From the NCBI RefSeq assembly GCF_051251695.1, contig NZ_JBPOEU010000016.1, positions 19,765-83,764 of the forward strand: a stretch of DNA of 64,000 nt. The letters are read 5' to 3'. Under the pieces are notes generated by a model. That model was given only the letters and a program-made list of their open reading frames with translations, was not told where the DNA came from and did not search any database. This stretch comes from Maritalea sp051251695 (GTDB lineage Bacteria; Pseudomonadota; Alphaproteobacteria; Rhizobiales; Devosiaceae). Positions 24,526 to 33,314 of this stretch are shown here, one piece after another. Position 1 is the first letter of the stretch. Every line of letters begins with the position of its first letter. Both the position numbers and the translations under genes were made by a program.

Positions 24526-24548
24526 AAAAGCGCGAAAGTCGCGCTTTT
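24526..24548 (-). terminator. Intrinsic terminator after eipA
   Basis: AAAAGCGCGA pairs perfectly with TCGCGCTTTT around a three-base loop. T-runs occur on both strands; in context it serves the minus-strand gene ending at 24580. Confidence 0.85.
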
Positions 24549-24579
24549 GATTTTGCCAAATGTGAAGAAGAGTTGGACC

Positions 24580-25152
24580 TTAAAAAGGGTTCCAAGTGGG
24601 ATTTTGGGTGAATTTTAGATATCCAACATTAATGCCAAGCCGCGCGCCAACACCTGAACGGATAGGCACAAGGTAAACATCTTTGTATTTCATAACCGTC
24701 ATGCCAACGCCGCCAACAACATAGGCAGACCCTTGTACGCCGGGGTAGCGACCATAAATGTTTTCAACAGCGGGTAGGTTATAAACGAGCATCATGACTT
24801 GAGAGCCATCGGCACCAAAATCAAACCCTAGCGTTGGGCCTTGCCAGAAAAGCACATGGTTGCCAGCGTTCTTTGTGTAAAGTTCGCCTTCACCGTATCG
24901 TACGCCGCCAAAAAAGGCGCCGGAGCCTTCTTGGCCTAGAATATAGCCGTTCGGCAGGCCGTAACTGGAAATGGCACGTTCAACAACAGACGCCAAGCCC
25001 TGAGAAACTTTACCAAAAAATTCTCCACCAGCTTGTATCAATTCATCGCCAGTATAGCGTTCCGATAAACTGTCCGATTGAGCGAATGCGACGCCTGACG
25101 TTGCAAACGTCAAAAAAAGGGCGGTGATAAGAGATCTGAATTTGGAAAACAT
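24580..25152 (-). CDS. eipA: EipA/DUF1134 periplasmic envelope protein
   Basis: A 190-residue secreted protein with a signal peptide (MFSKFRSLITALFLTFATSGVAFAQS). The mature part has the DUF1134 features YTGDELIQAGGEFFG, GYILGQEGSGAFFGG, VLFWQGPTLGFDFGADGSQVMMLVYNL and GGVGMTVMKYKDVYLVPIRSGVGARLG. In Brucella this family member, EipA, is needed for cell-envelope integrity and is CtrA-regulated. Length is typical and the terminator at 24526 follows. Confidence 0.9.
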   Translation of the reverse strand: MFSKFRSLITALFLTFATSGVAFAQSDSLSERYTGDELIQAGGEFFGKVSQGLASVVERAISSYGLPNGYILGQEGSGAFFGGVRYGEGELYTKNAGNHVLFWQGPTLGFDFGADGSQVMMLVYNLPAVENIYGRYPGVQGSAYVVGGVGMTVMKYKDVYLVPIRSGVGARLGINVGYLKFTQNPTWNPF

Positions 25153-25272
25153 TGGCCGCTTTTCCTTAAATGTTGAATGTCGTTCAAATGGTATTTTTGA
25201 TGTTAACCAAGCAGATATCTCTTTTTGCTAAAGTTCCACCATTCGCAAGACATGTAGTGTGTAATCAAGGCT

Positions 25273-25788
25273 ATGATGCGGCAATTGAGTAAACAAAGAT
25301 TAACTATTGGGCAGCTTGGCACCGTTTGTTTGGCTGTTAGCCTGTTTTTTTGCTTCTCGTCACAATTGCATGCCAACACGACGCGTAATTTTCTTGAAAT
25401 GTATGTGACCAACCCTCTTTCAGGTTCTGCGATTGAGGGGATGGACCCGGTGAGCTATTTCACCGAGCCCGAACCCCTAATGGGCAAGGCTGAATACGAA
25501 TTTTCCTGGAAGGGTGTTTCTTGGTTTTTCGCCACAGAGGCGAACAAAGAAGTCTTTCGTGCCGCCCCAGAAGCTTATGTGCCCCAATTTGGCGGCTATG
25601 GGCTTGCAGGTGTCGCACGAGGTTATTTGTCTTCGGGCAATCCGCGCATTTATTCCGTTTATAATCGCCGCCTATATTTGTTCTATTCTTCGGGAAACCG
25701 CGAAGCCTTCTTGCTCGAGAAAGCAGCGATGGTGAATTTCGCTTTTGCCAACTGGGTGGGTTTGCGTGATCAACTTGCGCGCCAATGA
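25273..25788 (+). CDS. YHS-domain protein with signal/membrane anchor
   Basis: A 171-residue protein with a hydrophobic N-terminus (about 14-32, FSSQLHA end) and then a YHS-like domain. The domain runs IEGMDPVSYFTEPEPLMGKAEYEF, WKGVSWFFATEANKEVFRAAPEAYVPQFGGYG. YHS domains often bind metal or sit next to metal transporters; the usual YHS Cys is not obvious here, the position being taken by DPVSY. Likely periplasmic. Start could be 25273 or 25276. It stands alone. Confidence 0.82.
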   Translation: MMRQLSKQRLTIGQLGTVCLAVSLFFCFSSQLHANTTRNFLEMYVTNPLSGSAIEGMDPVSYFTEPEPLMGKAEYEFSWKGVSWFFATEANKEVFRAAPEAYVPQFGGYGLAGVARGYLSSGNPRIYSVYNRRLYLFYSSGNREAFLLEKAAMVNFAFANWVGLRDQLARQ

Positions 25789-25958
25789 TTGATCTTGGGC
25801 ATATCCGTTAGATCGGCGAATAGCCCAATTGATCGCATTTTTTAAAGTTCATCCAAGATGTTGCTCACCCTTCGGGACAAGCTAAACTGCATAAACTTGA
25901 TTCGGTTGGGCATGCCAATTGGTGCAGCCAGACCATTTACGCAATTTAAGGGAATGCA

Positions 25959-26609
25959 ATGGCTGATATTGTTGAATTAGATGGACCAGATTTGGCGGCG
26001 ATGTTGTGTTCGCGCGTTTGCCACGACTTGATCAGCCCTGTTGGGGCGATTGGCAACGGTTTGGAAGTATTGGCCGATCCTGAGCAGGCCGAAATGGCAG
26101 AGTTTGCGCAAGAATTGATCAATAATGCGGCCAAACAGGCCCGGGCGAAACTTGAATTTGCGCGGCTTGCCTTCGGCGCATCCTCCACGCAGGGCACGCA
26201 AATTGATACCCGCGAAGCTGAAAAAGTTGCGCAAAGCTATATGTCTGGCGAAAAAGCTGATCTTGAGTGGAATATCGAGCCGGTATTGCTGCCTAAGAAC
26301 AAAGTAAAGATGATCCTCAATCTTTTGCTGATTTCTGCTGGATCAGTGCCACGCGGGGGCACGGTTACTGTTTCTCTAGATGGCGCGCCACTTGGTGAAG
26401 AGGGTGCTATCTTAAAATCAACCGGCAAAAAAACGCTTATTCCACATCTTGTTGGGCCTCTTTTGGCCGGTAAGCCGGAAGATGGCCGGATCGACGCGCA
26501 GGTTATTCAACCCTATTATGCGGGGCTGCTTGCTCGTGAATCTGGTTTGGATGTTACCATCGAGTTGGTCGATGATGTGGTGACCATCGCGGCGGTTAAA
26601 ACCAAATAG
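25959..26609 (+). CDS. chpT: Histidine phosphotransferase ChpT
   Basis: A 216-residue protein. The DHp-like part has LAAMLCSRVCHDLISPVGAIGNG, with phosphoacceptor His22, and the C-terminal half is a degenerate ATPase-like fold, as in Caulobacter and Brucella ChpT. It passes phosphate from the hybrid kinase CckA to CtrA and CpdR, controlling the cell cycle. Its location beside the che cluster and ctrA (32238) is consistent. A strong terminator-like hairpin follows at 26675. Confidence 0.93.
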   Translation: MADIVELDGPDLAAMLCSRVCHDLISPVGAIGNGLEVLADPEQAEMAEFAQELINNAAKQARAKLEFARLAFGASSTQGTQIDTREAEKVAQSYMSGEKADLEWNIEPVLLPKNKVKMILNLLLISAGSVPRGGTVTVSLDGAPLGEEGAILKSTGKKTLIPHLVGPLLAGKPEDGRIDAQVIQPYYAGLLARESGLDVTIELVDDVVTIAAVKTK

Positions 26610-26674
26610 GTACGTTAGTGCAGTTCCCTACGCGTGAATACTTGTGCGGGGATATTGAAATAACTCGTTAACTA

Positions 26675-26730
26675 AAATACCCGCAATCTGTGCCGATACT
26701 TGAAACCGGCGCGATTGCGGGTATTTTTTT
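26675..26730 (+). terminator. Long-stem terminator or attenuator immediately before cheA
   Basis: AAATACCCGCAAT (26675-26687) pairs perfectly with ATTGCGGGTATTT (26714-26726), with an inner GCCG/CGGC, and the 3' arm runs into seven T. It ends ten bases before the cheA ATG. It can terminate chpT transcripts, but any cheA transcript starting upstream must pass it, so it may act as an attenuator. Confidence 0.8.
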
Positions 26731-26740
26731 AGGCGAGCAA

Positions 26741-29371
26741 ATGGATGAATTGCTAAGCGATTTTTTGACGGAGACAATCGAAAGCCTAGAGCTGGTCGAT
26801 ACCCAGTTGGTGGACTTCGAAAAGAACCCTGATGACAGTGAGATTTTAAGACGCATATTTCGTCTGGTGCATACGATTAAGGGCACTTGCGGGTTTTTGG
26901 ATCTGCCACGTCTTGAGGCCTTAACCCACGCAGCTGAAAGTTTGATGGGACAATATCGAGATGGTGCGCCTGTTGTGGGGGATGGGGTTCAAACCATCCT
27001 GTTGTCCATTGATCGGGTGAAAAGCCATTTGGACGTTTTGGGCGAAACTGGGGTTGAGCCTGATGGCAACGATAATGATCTGATAGAAGCGCTTAGCCGG
27101 TTGGCCAATGCGTCAAATTCAGCGGATCAATTTGCCGAACAGCCGCATGAAGCCCAAGGCGCACCCCTTGATCCATTGGAGGCGGCGTTTTTAGCAGCGC
27201 CCGGGCCAGATGATCCAATAGAGCCGCCAACGGCTCAACCAAGTGCTGAAATTTCGCTTGCGACGAACAGCGTATCTCAAAACAACAAGGCTCCTGATTT
27301 AGGTGAGGACGCAAAAAAGCCGAAATCTTCATCGGGCCAGGTCGGCAATCCGCCTGCTATTCGTGTTCAGTTGCCTGTGCTTGAAGGTTTGATGACCATG
27401 GTTTCTGAGCTGGTTCTCACGCGGAACCAGCTTATGGCGATCTCGCGGGATCGGGAGGAAAGTGAATTTCACGCGCCATTGCATCGCCTTTGTTCGGTAA
27501 CCGCTGAGTTGCAAGACGGGGTTATGAAAACGCGGATGCAGCCGATTTCGGCTGCGTGGCAAAAAATGCCTCGATTGATCCGCGACTTATCTAAGGATTT
27601 AGGCAAGGAAATCTCCCTTGAGATGTCGGGTGAAGATACCGAGCTTGATCGGCAGATATTGGAGCAAATCAAAGATCCGCTTACCCATATGGTGCGCAAT
27701 GCTGCGGACCATGGCCTGGAAACTGGCCCCGAACGCCAAGCTGCGGGCAAACCGGCAAACGGAATTGTGCGGCTGAATGCTTGCCACGAAGGTGGGCAAA
27801 TTGTCATTGAGATTTCGGATGATGGCCGTGGCCTTGATGTCGAACGGCTAAAACAAAAAGCGCTAGAAAAGAAAGTTGTTTCAGAAACCGAACTCGCCAC
27901 CATGAGCGATGCGCAGGTTCAACAGCTTATTTTTCATCCCGGATTTTCCACAGCGACCGAAGTCACCAGCGTTTCTGGGCGCGGCGTTGGGATGGACGTG
28001 GTGCGCGCCAATGTCGAACTGATCGGCGGCGCCATTGATCTAAAATCGACCTTGGGCAAGGGCACGACGATCAGTTTGAAAATCCCTTTGACCCTCGCCA
28101 TCGTGCCGGCGCTGGTCATTGCTGTGGGGGAAGAAAGATTTGCACTGCCGCAGCGCGCTGTGCGCGAACTCGTGCGGGTCAATAAACGGGCGAACAAAAT
28201 TGAACATTTGAATGGGGCTTTGGTTCTCCAATTGCGCGATCACTTATTGCCCGTAGTTGGTCTGAGCGATTTGTTGGGGGTTCGGCCTGGCGAGGTGCCC
28301 GAAGAAGGGTATGTGGTGGTCACCGAAGTTGGCCCATATTGTTTCGGGCTGCTGGTGGATGAAGTGTTCCACACAGAAGAAATCGTCGTAAAGCCGATGA
28401 TGGGTGCCTTGCAAGATCTTGTACATTTTTCAGGAACGACCATTTTGGGTGATGGCAGTGTGATCATGATTATGGATCCATCTGGTTTGGCAAATTCTGT
28501 TGCGCAAGCCGATATTGGCGACTTGGCGCAGCCCGTGCAGATCGAAGAGGAAGTTGACGAGACCATTCTGATAGAACTGCTGGTGTTTGAGGCCGAAAGC
28601 CATCAACGCCAAGCCGTGCCTTTGTCGCTGGTTAGTCGACTAGAGACCGTTAATTTAGGCGAACTTGAGCAGGTCAATGGGCAATATCTGTTGCAATATC
28701 GAGGCATGTTGATGCCCATTAGAATGTTGTGTGGCCCCCCCCCAGAAACGGGTAAAATGTCGATGTTGGTATTCGAAGATCGAGGTTTTCGACTTGGTTT
28801 GGTCGTTTCCCAAGTGATTGATATTATTTCGGACCGTATGGACATTGATATTGAAGCCCGTCGTGACGGGTATCTTGGCACGGCCATTGTTCGGGAACGC
28901 GCCACTGAAATTTTGGATATGTCTCATTTCATGTCGGTGGAGCATCCAAAATCGCTTGAGCGTATTCCCGCAGACGGATCGGTTGATCGCAAGCGCCTTC
29001 TTTATGCCGAAGACAGTGCTTTTTTCCGAAACATGCTGGTGCCAATTTTTAAAAGCGCTGGGTTTGACGTGACTGTTTGTGAAGATGGTGAAACCGCACT
29101 GGCAGCTGCTACAAAGAGCGCGCAATATGATCTTATTGTTACGGATATTGAAATGCCGGGGATGGACGGTTTTTCGCTCGCGCGATCAATAAGAGAATTA
29201 CCACATCAAGTAAAAACACCGGTGATTGCCTTGTCAGCATATGATGCGCCAAGTGTTAAAAACCGTGCGCAAGAAGCTGGACTGTTTGATTTTGTGCTTA
29301 AGGGAGATCGGGAGCACCTTAGTGATGCCGTTGGTCGCGCTGTGAAATCAAAAGAACTGGAGGCAGCATGA
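26741..29371 (+). CDS. cheA: Hybrid chemotaxis kinase CheA with C-terminal receiver
   Basis: An 876-residue kinase. Hpt domain 1-110 has FRLVHTIKGTCGFL (His44). A Pro/Ala linker follows, then the dimerisation domain around 230-300. The ATPase has HMVRNAADHGLE, DDGRGLDVERL and SGRGVGMDVV, then a CheW-like domain (about 480-610), a second CheW-like segment (about 625-750), and a receiver at 760-870 with YAEDSAFFRN, VTDIEMPGMDG (phospho-Asp) and VLKGD. The receiver makes it a hybrid; most enterobacterial CheA lack it. ATG 26741 is used; the upstream frame to 26690 is the hairpin sequence. It leads cheA-cheW-cheY-cheB-cheR, with no receptor or cheD in the cluster. Confidence 0.95.
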   Translation: MDELLSDFLTETIESLELVDTQLVDFEKNPDDSEILRRIFRLVHTIKGTCGFLDLPRLEALTHAAESLMGQYRDGAPVVGDGVQTILLSIDRVKSHLDVLGETGVEPDGNDNDLIEALSRLANASNSADQFAEQPHEAQGAPLDPLEAAFLAAPGPDDPIEPPTAQPSAEISLATNSVSQNNKAPDLGEDAKKPKSSSGQVGNPPAIRVQLPVLEGLMTMVSELVLTRNQLMAISRDREESEFHAPLHRLCSVTAELQDGVMKTRMQPISAAWQKMPRLIRDLSKDLGKEISLEMSGEDTELDRQILEQIKDPLTHMVRNAADHGLETGPERQAAGKPANGIVRLNACHEGGQIVIEISDDGRGLDVERLKQKALEKKVVSETELATMSDAQVQQLIFHPGFSTATEVTSVSGRGVGMDVVRANVELIGGAIDLKSTLGKGTTISLKIPLTLAIVPALVIAVGEERFALPQRAVRELVRVNKRANKIEHLNGALVLQLRDHLLPVVGLSDLLGVRPGEVPEEGYVVVTEVGPYCFGLLVDEVFHTEEIVVKPMMGALQDLVHFSGTTILGDGSVIMIMDPSGLANSVAQADIGDLAQPVQIEEEVDETILIELLVFEAESHQRQAVPLSLVSRLETVNLGELEQVNGQYLLQYRGMLMPIRMLCGPPPETGKMSMLVFEDRGFRLGLVVSQVIDIISDRMDIDIEARRDGYLGTAIVRERATEILDMSHFMSVEHPKSLERIPADGSVDRKRLLYAEDSAFFRNMLVPIFKSAGFDVTVCEDGETALAAATKSAQYDLIVTDIEMPGMDGFSLARSIRELPHQVKTPVIALSAYDAPSVKNRAQEAGLFDFVLKGDREHLSDAVGRAVKSKELEAA

Positions 29372-29838
29372 TCAATGAGCAAAAAAATACCGGGGATATG
29401 ATCCAGGTTGTGACGTTGCGGATCGGAGGGCAACTATTCGCGGTAAATCTTGAAGTGGTGGAAGATGTTTTTAAGCCGGAACAATTCACGCCCATTCCAT
29501 CGGTGAAGCCGGAAATCGCTGGGATATTGAACCTGCGTGGCCGGATTATTGTTGCGGTGAACACAGAGTTCTTGCTGGGCCTGCCGATCACTGAGGGAAC
29601 AATGATTGGTCGGCAGATGGTCAATGTTAAATATTTAAACGAATCTTATGGACTTTTGGCCGATAGTGTCGGTGATGTCGTTGCGCTTTCAGCGGCTGAT
29701 ATCAAACCGAACCCGATCAATCTTGGTGGGAATTTGGCGGTCTATAGTCAAGGTATTCTTCGGCTCAATGATGAGTTGATGGTGGTTTTGATGGCAGATC
29801 AATTGATCGCCAAAATTCTGCATCAGGAGGCTGCCTAG
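29368..29838 (+). CDS. cheW: Chemotaxis adaptor CheW
   Basis: A 156-residue single CheW domain: VTLRIGGQLFAVNLEVVEDVF, then IPSVKPEIAGILNLRGRIIVAVN, then LLADSVGDVV. It couples chemoreceptors to CheA. Its ATG overlaps the cheA stop by four bases, so translation is coupled. Confidence 0.95.
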   Translation: MINEQKNTGDMIQVVTLRIGGQLFAVNLEVVEDVFKPEQFTPIPSVKPEIAGILNLRGRIIVAVNTEFLLGLPITEGTMIGRQMVNVKYLNESYGLLADSVGDVVALSAADIKPNPINLGGNLAVYSQGILRLNDELMVVLMADQLIAKILHQEAA

Positions 29839-29871
29839 TTCTAAACGTGAATTTTTTGAAGGAGAAACGCG

Positions 29872-30237
29872 ATGAAAACCTGTCTTGTTGTTGATGACAG
29901 CAGTGTAATTCGCAAAGTAGCCCGCCGTATTATTGAAGACATTGGCTATGAAGTTGATGAAGCTGAAGACGGTCGTGATGCCTTTGAAAAATGCGCAAAA
30001 TCCATGCCGGACACCATCTTTTTGGATTGGAACATGCCCGTTATGTCCGGCATAGAGTTTTTAAAAGAATTGCGCAGCTATGTTGGGGGCGAAACCCCGA
30101 AAGTAATATTCTGCACCACAGAAAATGATGTGGGGCAAATCGCGATGGCGCTCAAGGCTGGTGCCAACGAATATATGATGAAGCCTTTTGATCGGGATAT
30201 TCTGGAACAAAAATTCCTGTTGCTCGACCAAAAGTAA
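29872..30237 (+). CDS. cheY: Chemotaxis response regulator CheY
   Basis: A 121-residue stand-alone receiver: VVDDSSVIRKVARR (acidic pair at 8-9), FLDWNMPVMSG (phospho-Asp52), FCTTEND and YMMKPFD (switch Lys). Phosphorylated by CheA, it binds the flagellar motor or acts as phosphate sink. GGAGAAACG precedes the ATG. Third gene of the operon. Confidence 0.95.
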   Translation: MKTCLVVDDSSVIRKVARRIIEDIGYEVDEAEDGRDAFEKCAKSMPDTIFLDWNMPVMSGIEFLKELRSYVGGETPKVIFCTTENDVGQIAMALKAGANEYMMKPFDRDILEQKFLLLDQK

Positions 30238-30260
30238 TTACGGTCGAAAGGAGCGTCCTT

Positions 30261-31337
30261 ATGGAGGCGCAATTGATGCACGGCGCAAAATCTGCGCCGG
30301 CACGGGTGATGCTTGTTGACGATTCTGCGGTAATTCGGGGTATAATTCGGCGTTGGATCGAGGATGAACCCACACTCCATGTGGTTGCGAGCGCGACCAA
30401 TGGCCATGAAGCAATTGAAGAAGCCAAGATTACGCGACCAGATCTGATTGTATTGGATTTGGAGATGCCCGTTATGACGGGGATGGACGCGTTGCCTGAA
30501 TTGATAAAGATTGTGCCCGATGCCAAGATTTTGATTTCATCAGCACTGACGACAAAAAATGCACGCGTTTCTCTTGCAGCGATAAGCGCGGGGGCAACCG
30601 ATTATCTTGCCAAGCCAGATGTGGGCAGCTCGAGGGAAACTTATCGGATTGAACTGTTGGGCAAACTTCGGGCGCTGGCGTCGACATTCGGACCTGCAGA
30701 TCTTGTTGTTGGCTCAGGCAAATTGCAACTTGCAAGTGAACGTTCATGGAAGGGGAAAATGTCCGTTCTCGCGATTGGCGCCTCTACTGGTGGGCCCCAA
30801 GCCCTAAGTGACTTGTTCGACGCCCTTAGCGGTCAACTGGATGAATGTGCGGTACTTGTTACCCAGCATATGCCCGCCCATTTTACCCGATTGCTGGGCG
30901 AAGACTTGGCCAAGCGTGCCAAGCTTTTCGGCGGTGAGGCGATTGATGGCGCTGAGATAAAGCCCGGGCATCTCTACATCGCACCGGGGGGCTTTCACAT
31001 GCGGGTTGAAAAGCGTGATGGGCAAGTGCGAGTTGGGCTTGGGACTGATCCGGCGATTAATTTTTGTAAGCCGTCCGTCGACCCCATGTTTCAATCCATC
31101 GTGAGCCAATATGGTGCCAACTGTGTCGGCGTTATTTTGACGGGGATGGGCAGTGATGGCACTGCAGGGGCGGAAGCTATCTACAGAGCTGGCGGTTTGG
31201 TGATCGCACAAGATCAAGCCACAAGCACCGTGTGGGGAATGCCTGGCGCTGCGGTTTCGGCTGGTGTTGTTGATCGCATGTTGGCATTGCCCAAAATCGG
31301 ACCCGCCATCCTAGCAGCCAAAGGAAACGTGAGATGA
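30261..31337 (+). CDS. cheB: Chemotaxis methylesterase CheB
   Basis: A 358-residue protein. The receiver spans 15-130 (VMLVDDSAVIRG, VLDLEMPVMTG with Asp66, LAKPDVG). The methylesterase domain follows with IGASTGGPQAL (catalytic Ser), TQHMPAHFT (His), and LTGMGSDGTAGA (Asp). It demethylates or deamidates chemoreceptors for adaptation. A GGAG lies eight bases before ATG 30261, with a second in-frame ATG shortly after. Overlaps cheR by four bases. Confidence 0.96.
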   Translation: MEAQLMHGAKSAPARVMLVDDSAVIRGIIRRWIEDEPTLHVVASATNGHEAIEEAKITRPDLIVLDLEMPVMTGMDALPELIKIVPDAKILISSALTTKNARVSLAAISAGATDYLAKPDVGSSRETYRIELLGKLRALASTFGPADLVVGSGKLQLASERSWKGKMSVLAIGASTGGPQALSDLFDALSGQLDECAVLVTQHMPAHFTRLLGEDLAKRAKLFGGEAIDGAEIKPGHLYIAPGGFHMRVEKRDGQVRVGLGTDPAINFCKPSVDPMFQSIVSQYGANCVGVILTGMGSDGTAGAEAIYRAGGLVIAQDQATSTVWGMPGAAVSAGVVDRMLALPKIGPAILAAKGNVR

Positions 31338-32158
31338 GCATCGATCAAGATACTTTTGATAAAATCGCGCGTTTTGTTGTTTTGGAAAGTGGCATCAAAC
31401 TGTCAAAAAACAAAGCCTATATGATGGAAACGCGGCTTGCGCCGATCTTGACGCGGTTTGGTATTTCCAGCTTTCAAAATTTGGCCATGCGGCTTTTGAT
31501 GGCAACGGCCGAGTTACGTCAGGCGGTCGTTGATGCGATGACCACCAATGAAAGTTTTTTCTTTCGGGATCAAACGCCATTTGATCTGTTCAACAACATC
31601 ATTTTGCCCAAGCTCGTGGAACAAAAATCCGGCACTGGCAAGGGCTTGAATATTTGGTGCGCCGCAGCGGCGACGGGGCAAGAAGCCTATTCCCTGGCCA
31701 TTTCGGTGTTGGAGAATGCGAAGTTGCTGGAGGGTTTAAACGTCAAAATTCTGGCGACTGATATTTCCCAATCGGCTTTGAAAACCGCACAAGATGGGCT
31801 TTATAATCAGTTTGAAGCACAACGCGGATTGAGCGCCCAGCGGCTCATCACCCATTTTGACCAAGAAGGGACGGCTTGGCGTGTAAAACCAAATGTGCGT
31901 GCGCTTGTTGAATTTAAAGAGCTGAATTTGCTGCAACCTCTGGGAAATATCGGCCGCATGGATATTGTGTTTTGCCGCAATGTGCTCATTTATTTTGATG
32001 TGGAAACCAAGCAAAAAGTTCTGCTTGGCATAAGAAAACAGATGAACCCGGATGGATATTTAATGCTCGGCGCGGCGGAGACACTAATTGGCATCAGCAA
32101 GGAGTTTTTGCCGACCGGGGAGCACCAAAACCTGTTTCAGCCAGCTTCAAGTCTCTAA
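31334..32158 (+). CDS. cheR: Chemotaxis methyltransferase CheR
   Basis: A 274-residue SAM-dependent methyltransferase. The N-terminal helical domain includes MTTNESFFFRDQTPFDL. The SAM domain has IWCAAAATGQEAYSLAI and FCRNVLIYFD, and the end has MLGAAETLIG. It methylates receptor glutamates, opposing CheB. It is the last gene of the che operon and converges with ctrA. Confidence 0.96.
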   Translation: MSIDQDTFDKIARFVVLESGIKLSKNKAYMMETRLAPILTRFGISSFQNLAMRLLMATAELRQAVVDAMTTNESFFFRDQTPFDLFNNIILPKLVEQKSGTGKGLNIWCAAAATGQEAYSLAISVLENAKLLEGLNVKILATDISQSALKTAQDGLYNQFEAQRGLSAQRLITHFDQEGTAWRVKPNVRALVEFKELNLLQPLGNIGRMDIVFCRNVLIYFDVETKQKVLLGIRKQMNPDGYLMLGAAETLIGISKEFLPTGEHQNLFQPASSL

Positions 32159-32178
32159 TCCAAAAATGTTTATAGAGA

Positions 32179-32208
32179 AAACAAAAAGCCCTACCAAAAT
32201 GGCAGGGC
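32179..32208 (-). terminator. Intrinsic terminator of ctrA
   Basis: On the minus strand GCCCTGCCA pairs with TGGTAGGGC (nine pairs, one mismatch-type G-T) and is followed by TTTTTGTTTT. It lies 30 bases after the ctrA stop, in the cheR/ctrA convergent gap. Confidence 0.85.
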
Positions 32209-32237
32209 CCTGAAATTCTTGAATGTGACGAAAAGCG

Positions 32238-32939
32238 TTACGCGCTTTCGGACAATTCGTTCTCGTCTGGTTCGCGCAGTACATAACCACGGCCCCAAAC
32301 GGTTTCAATGTAGTTTTTGCCGCCCGTTGCGGTCGAAAGCTTTTTGCGAAGCTTACAAATAAATACGTCGATAATTTTAAGCTCTGGCTCGTCCATACCG
32401 CCATAAAGGTGGTTGAGGAACATTTCTTTGGTCAGGGTTGTCCCTTTACGCAAAGATAGAAGTTCGAGCATTTGATATTCTTTGCCGGTGAGGTGTACGC
32501 GTTGGCCGCCTACTTCTACCGTCTTGGTATCCAGATTAACGGACAAGTCGCCAGTGTTGATGACTGACTGTGCGTGTCCTTTGGAACGACGGACAACAGC
32601 ATGAATTCGTGCAACCATTTCGTCTTTATGGAATGGCTTGGTCATGTAGTCGTCTGCGCCAAAGCCCAGGCCGCGAACTTTATCTTCGATACCAGCAAGG
32701 CCAGAAAGAATAAGGATCGGGGTTTGCACTTTAGCGACCCGCAATGTGCGCAACACTTCGTATCCGCTCATGTCAGGTAAGTTCAAATCAAGCAAAATGA
32801 TGTCATAATCATAAAGCTTGCCTAGATCTACGCCCTCTTCGCCTAGATCAGTCGTATACACATTGAAACTCTCAGATTTGAGCATAAGCTCAATACTCTG
32901 CGCGGTTGCGCTGTCGTCCTCAATTAGGAGTACCCGCAT
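32238..32939 (-). CDS. ctrA: Cell-cycle response regulator CtrA
   Basis: A 233-residue OmpR-type regulator. Receiver 1-120 starts MRVLLIEDDSATAQSIELML, has LLDLNLPDMSGYEV (phospho-Asp51) and YMTKPFHKDE. The winged-helix domain has VHLTGKEYQMLELLSLRKG, EPELKIIDVFICKLRKKL and ETVWGRGYVLREP. ATG 32939 (AAGGGGAA upstream) gives the classical CtrA start; a 13-residue extension is rejected. CtrA binds TTAA-N7-TTAA and controls division, methylation and flagellar genes in Caulobacter and Rhizobiales. ChpT and SciP, its partners, are in this window. Confidence 0.97.
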   Translation of the reverse strand: MRVLLIEDDSATAQSIELMLKSESFNVYTTDLGEEGVDLGKLYDYDIILLDLNLPDMSGYEVLRTLRVAKVQTPILILSGLAGIEDKVRGLGFGADDYMTKPFHKDEMVARIHAVVRRSKGHAQSVINTGDLSVNLDTKTVEVGGQRVHLTGKEYQMLELLSLRKGTTLTKEMFLNHLYGGMDEPELKIIDVFICKLRKKLSTATGGKNYIETVWGRGYVLREPDENELSESA

Positions 32940-33314
32940 TTCGTTCCCCTTGTCCTTTTGTTCCGTCATGGAACCCAAGCAGTGCTGCCAACCATCGGCG
33001 CACCAGTTAATGAATCCTACTGGATATGAAATTACCCTAGTGAGAAATAGTTAACAAAGTTTAATTCACTTCCGCAATATGCATCTGTTAAGTTTTTCAA
33101 ATTAGATTAAGTTGTTGAAAACAAAAGAAAAATTGATGGTTATCAACTTAATAATTTAGTTTAAGAAAAGGTTGCAACCGACTCTTTGGACTCGGTGAAT
33201 TGGCAGTTACTGACGATGTATGGAATTGCGTGTGGGCGATAAATTATTTCGCTTGAACTCTGTTAATAGTGCGTTTTTGTAAAGGAATCGTTAGCATTAA
33301 CCGAATCAAAAGGA
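32940..33314. promoter_or_regulatory. ctrA-fliI divergent regulatory region with GANTC cluster
   Basis: A 375-base gap without a gene. It holds five GANTC (CcrM methylation) sites: 33012, 33180, 33189, 33285 and 33303. The pair at 33180/33189 lies inside a dyad ACCGA...TCGGT (33177-33196). TTAA-rich motifs include TTAA-N6-TTAA at 33051-33064 and an inverted CTTAA...TTAAG pair near 33145-33165. The spacing of the first is one base short of the CtrA consensus. Promoters for ctrA and fliI must lie here. Confidence 0.5.

Noticed and set aside
33051..33064. TTAA-N6-TTAA as a CtrA box before ctrA
   Set aside because: The spacer is one base shorter than the N7 consensus and the region is AT-rich, so it is only mentioned, not called.
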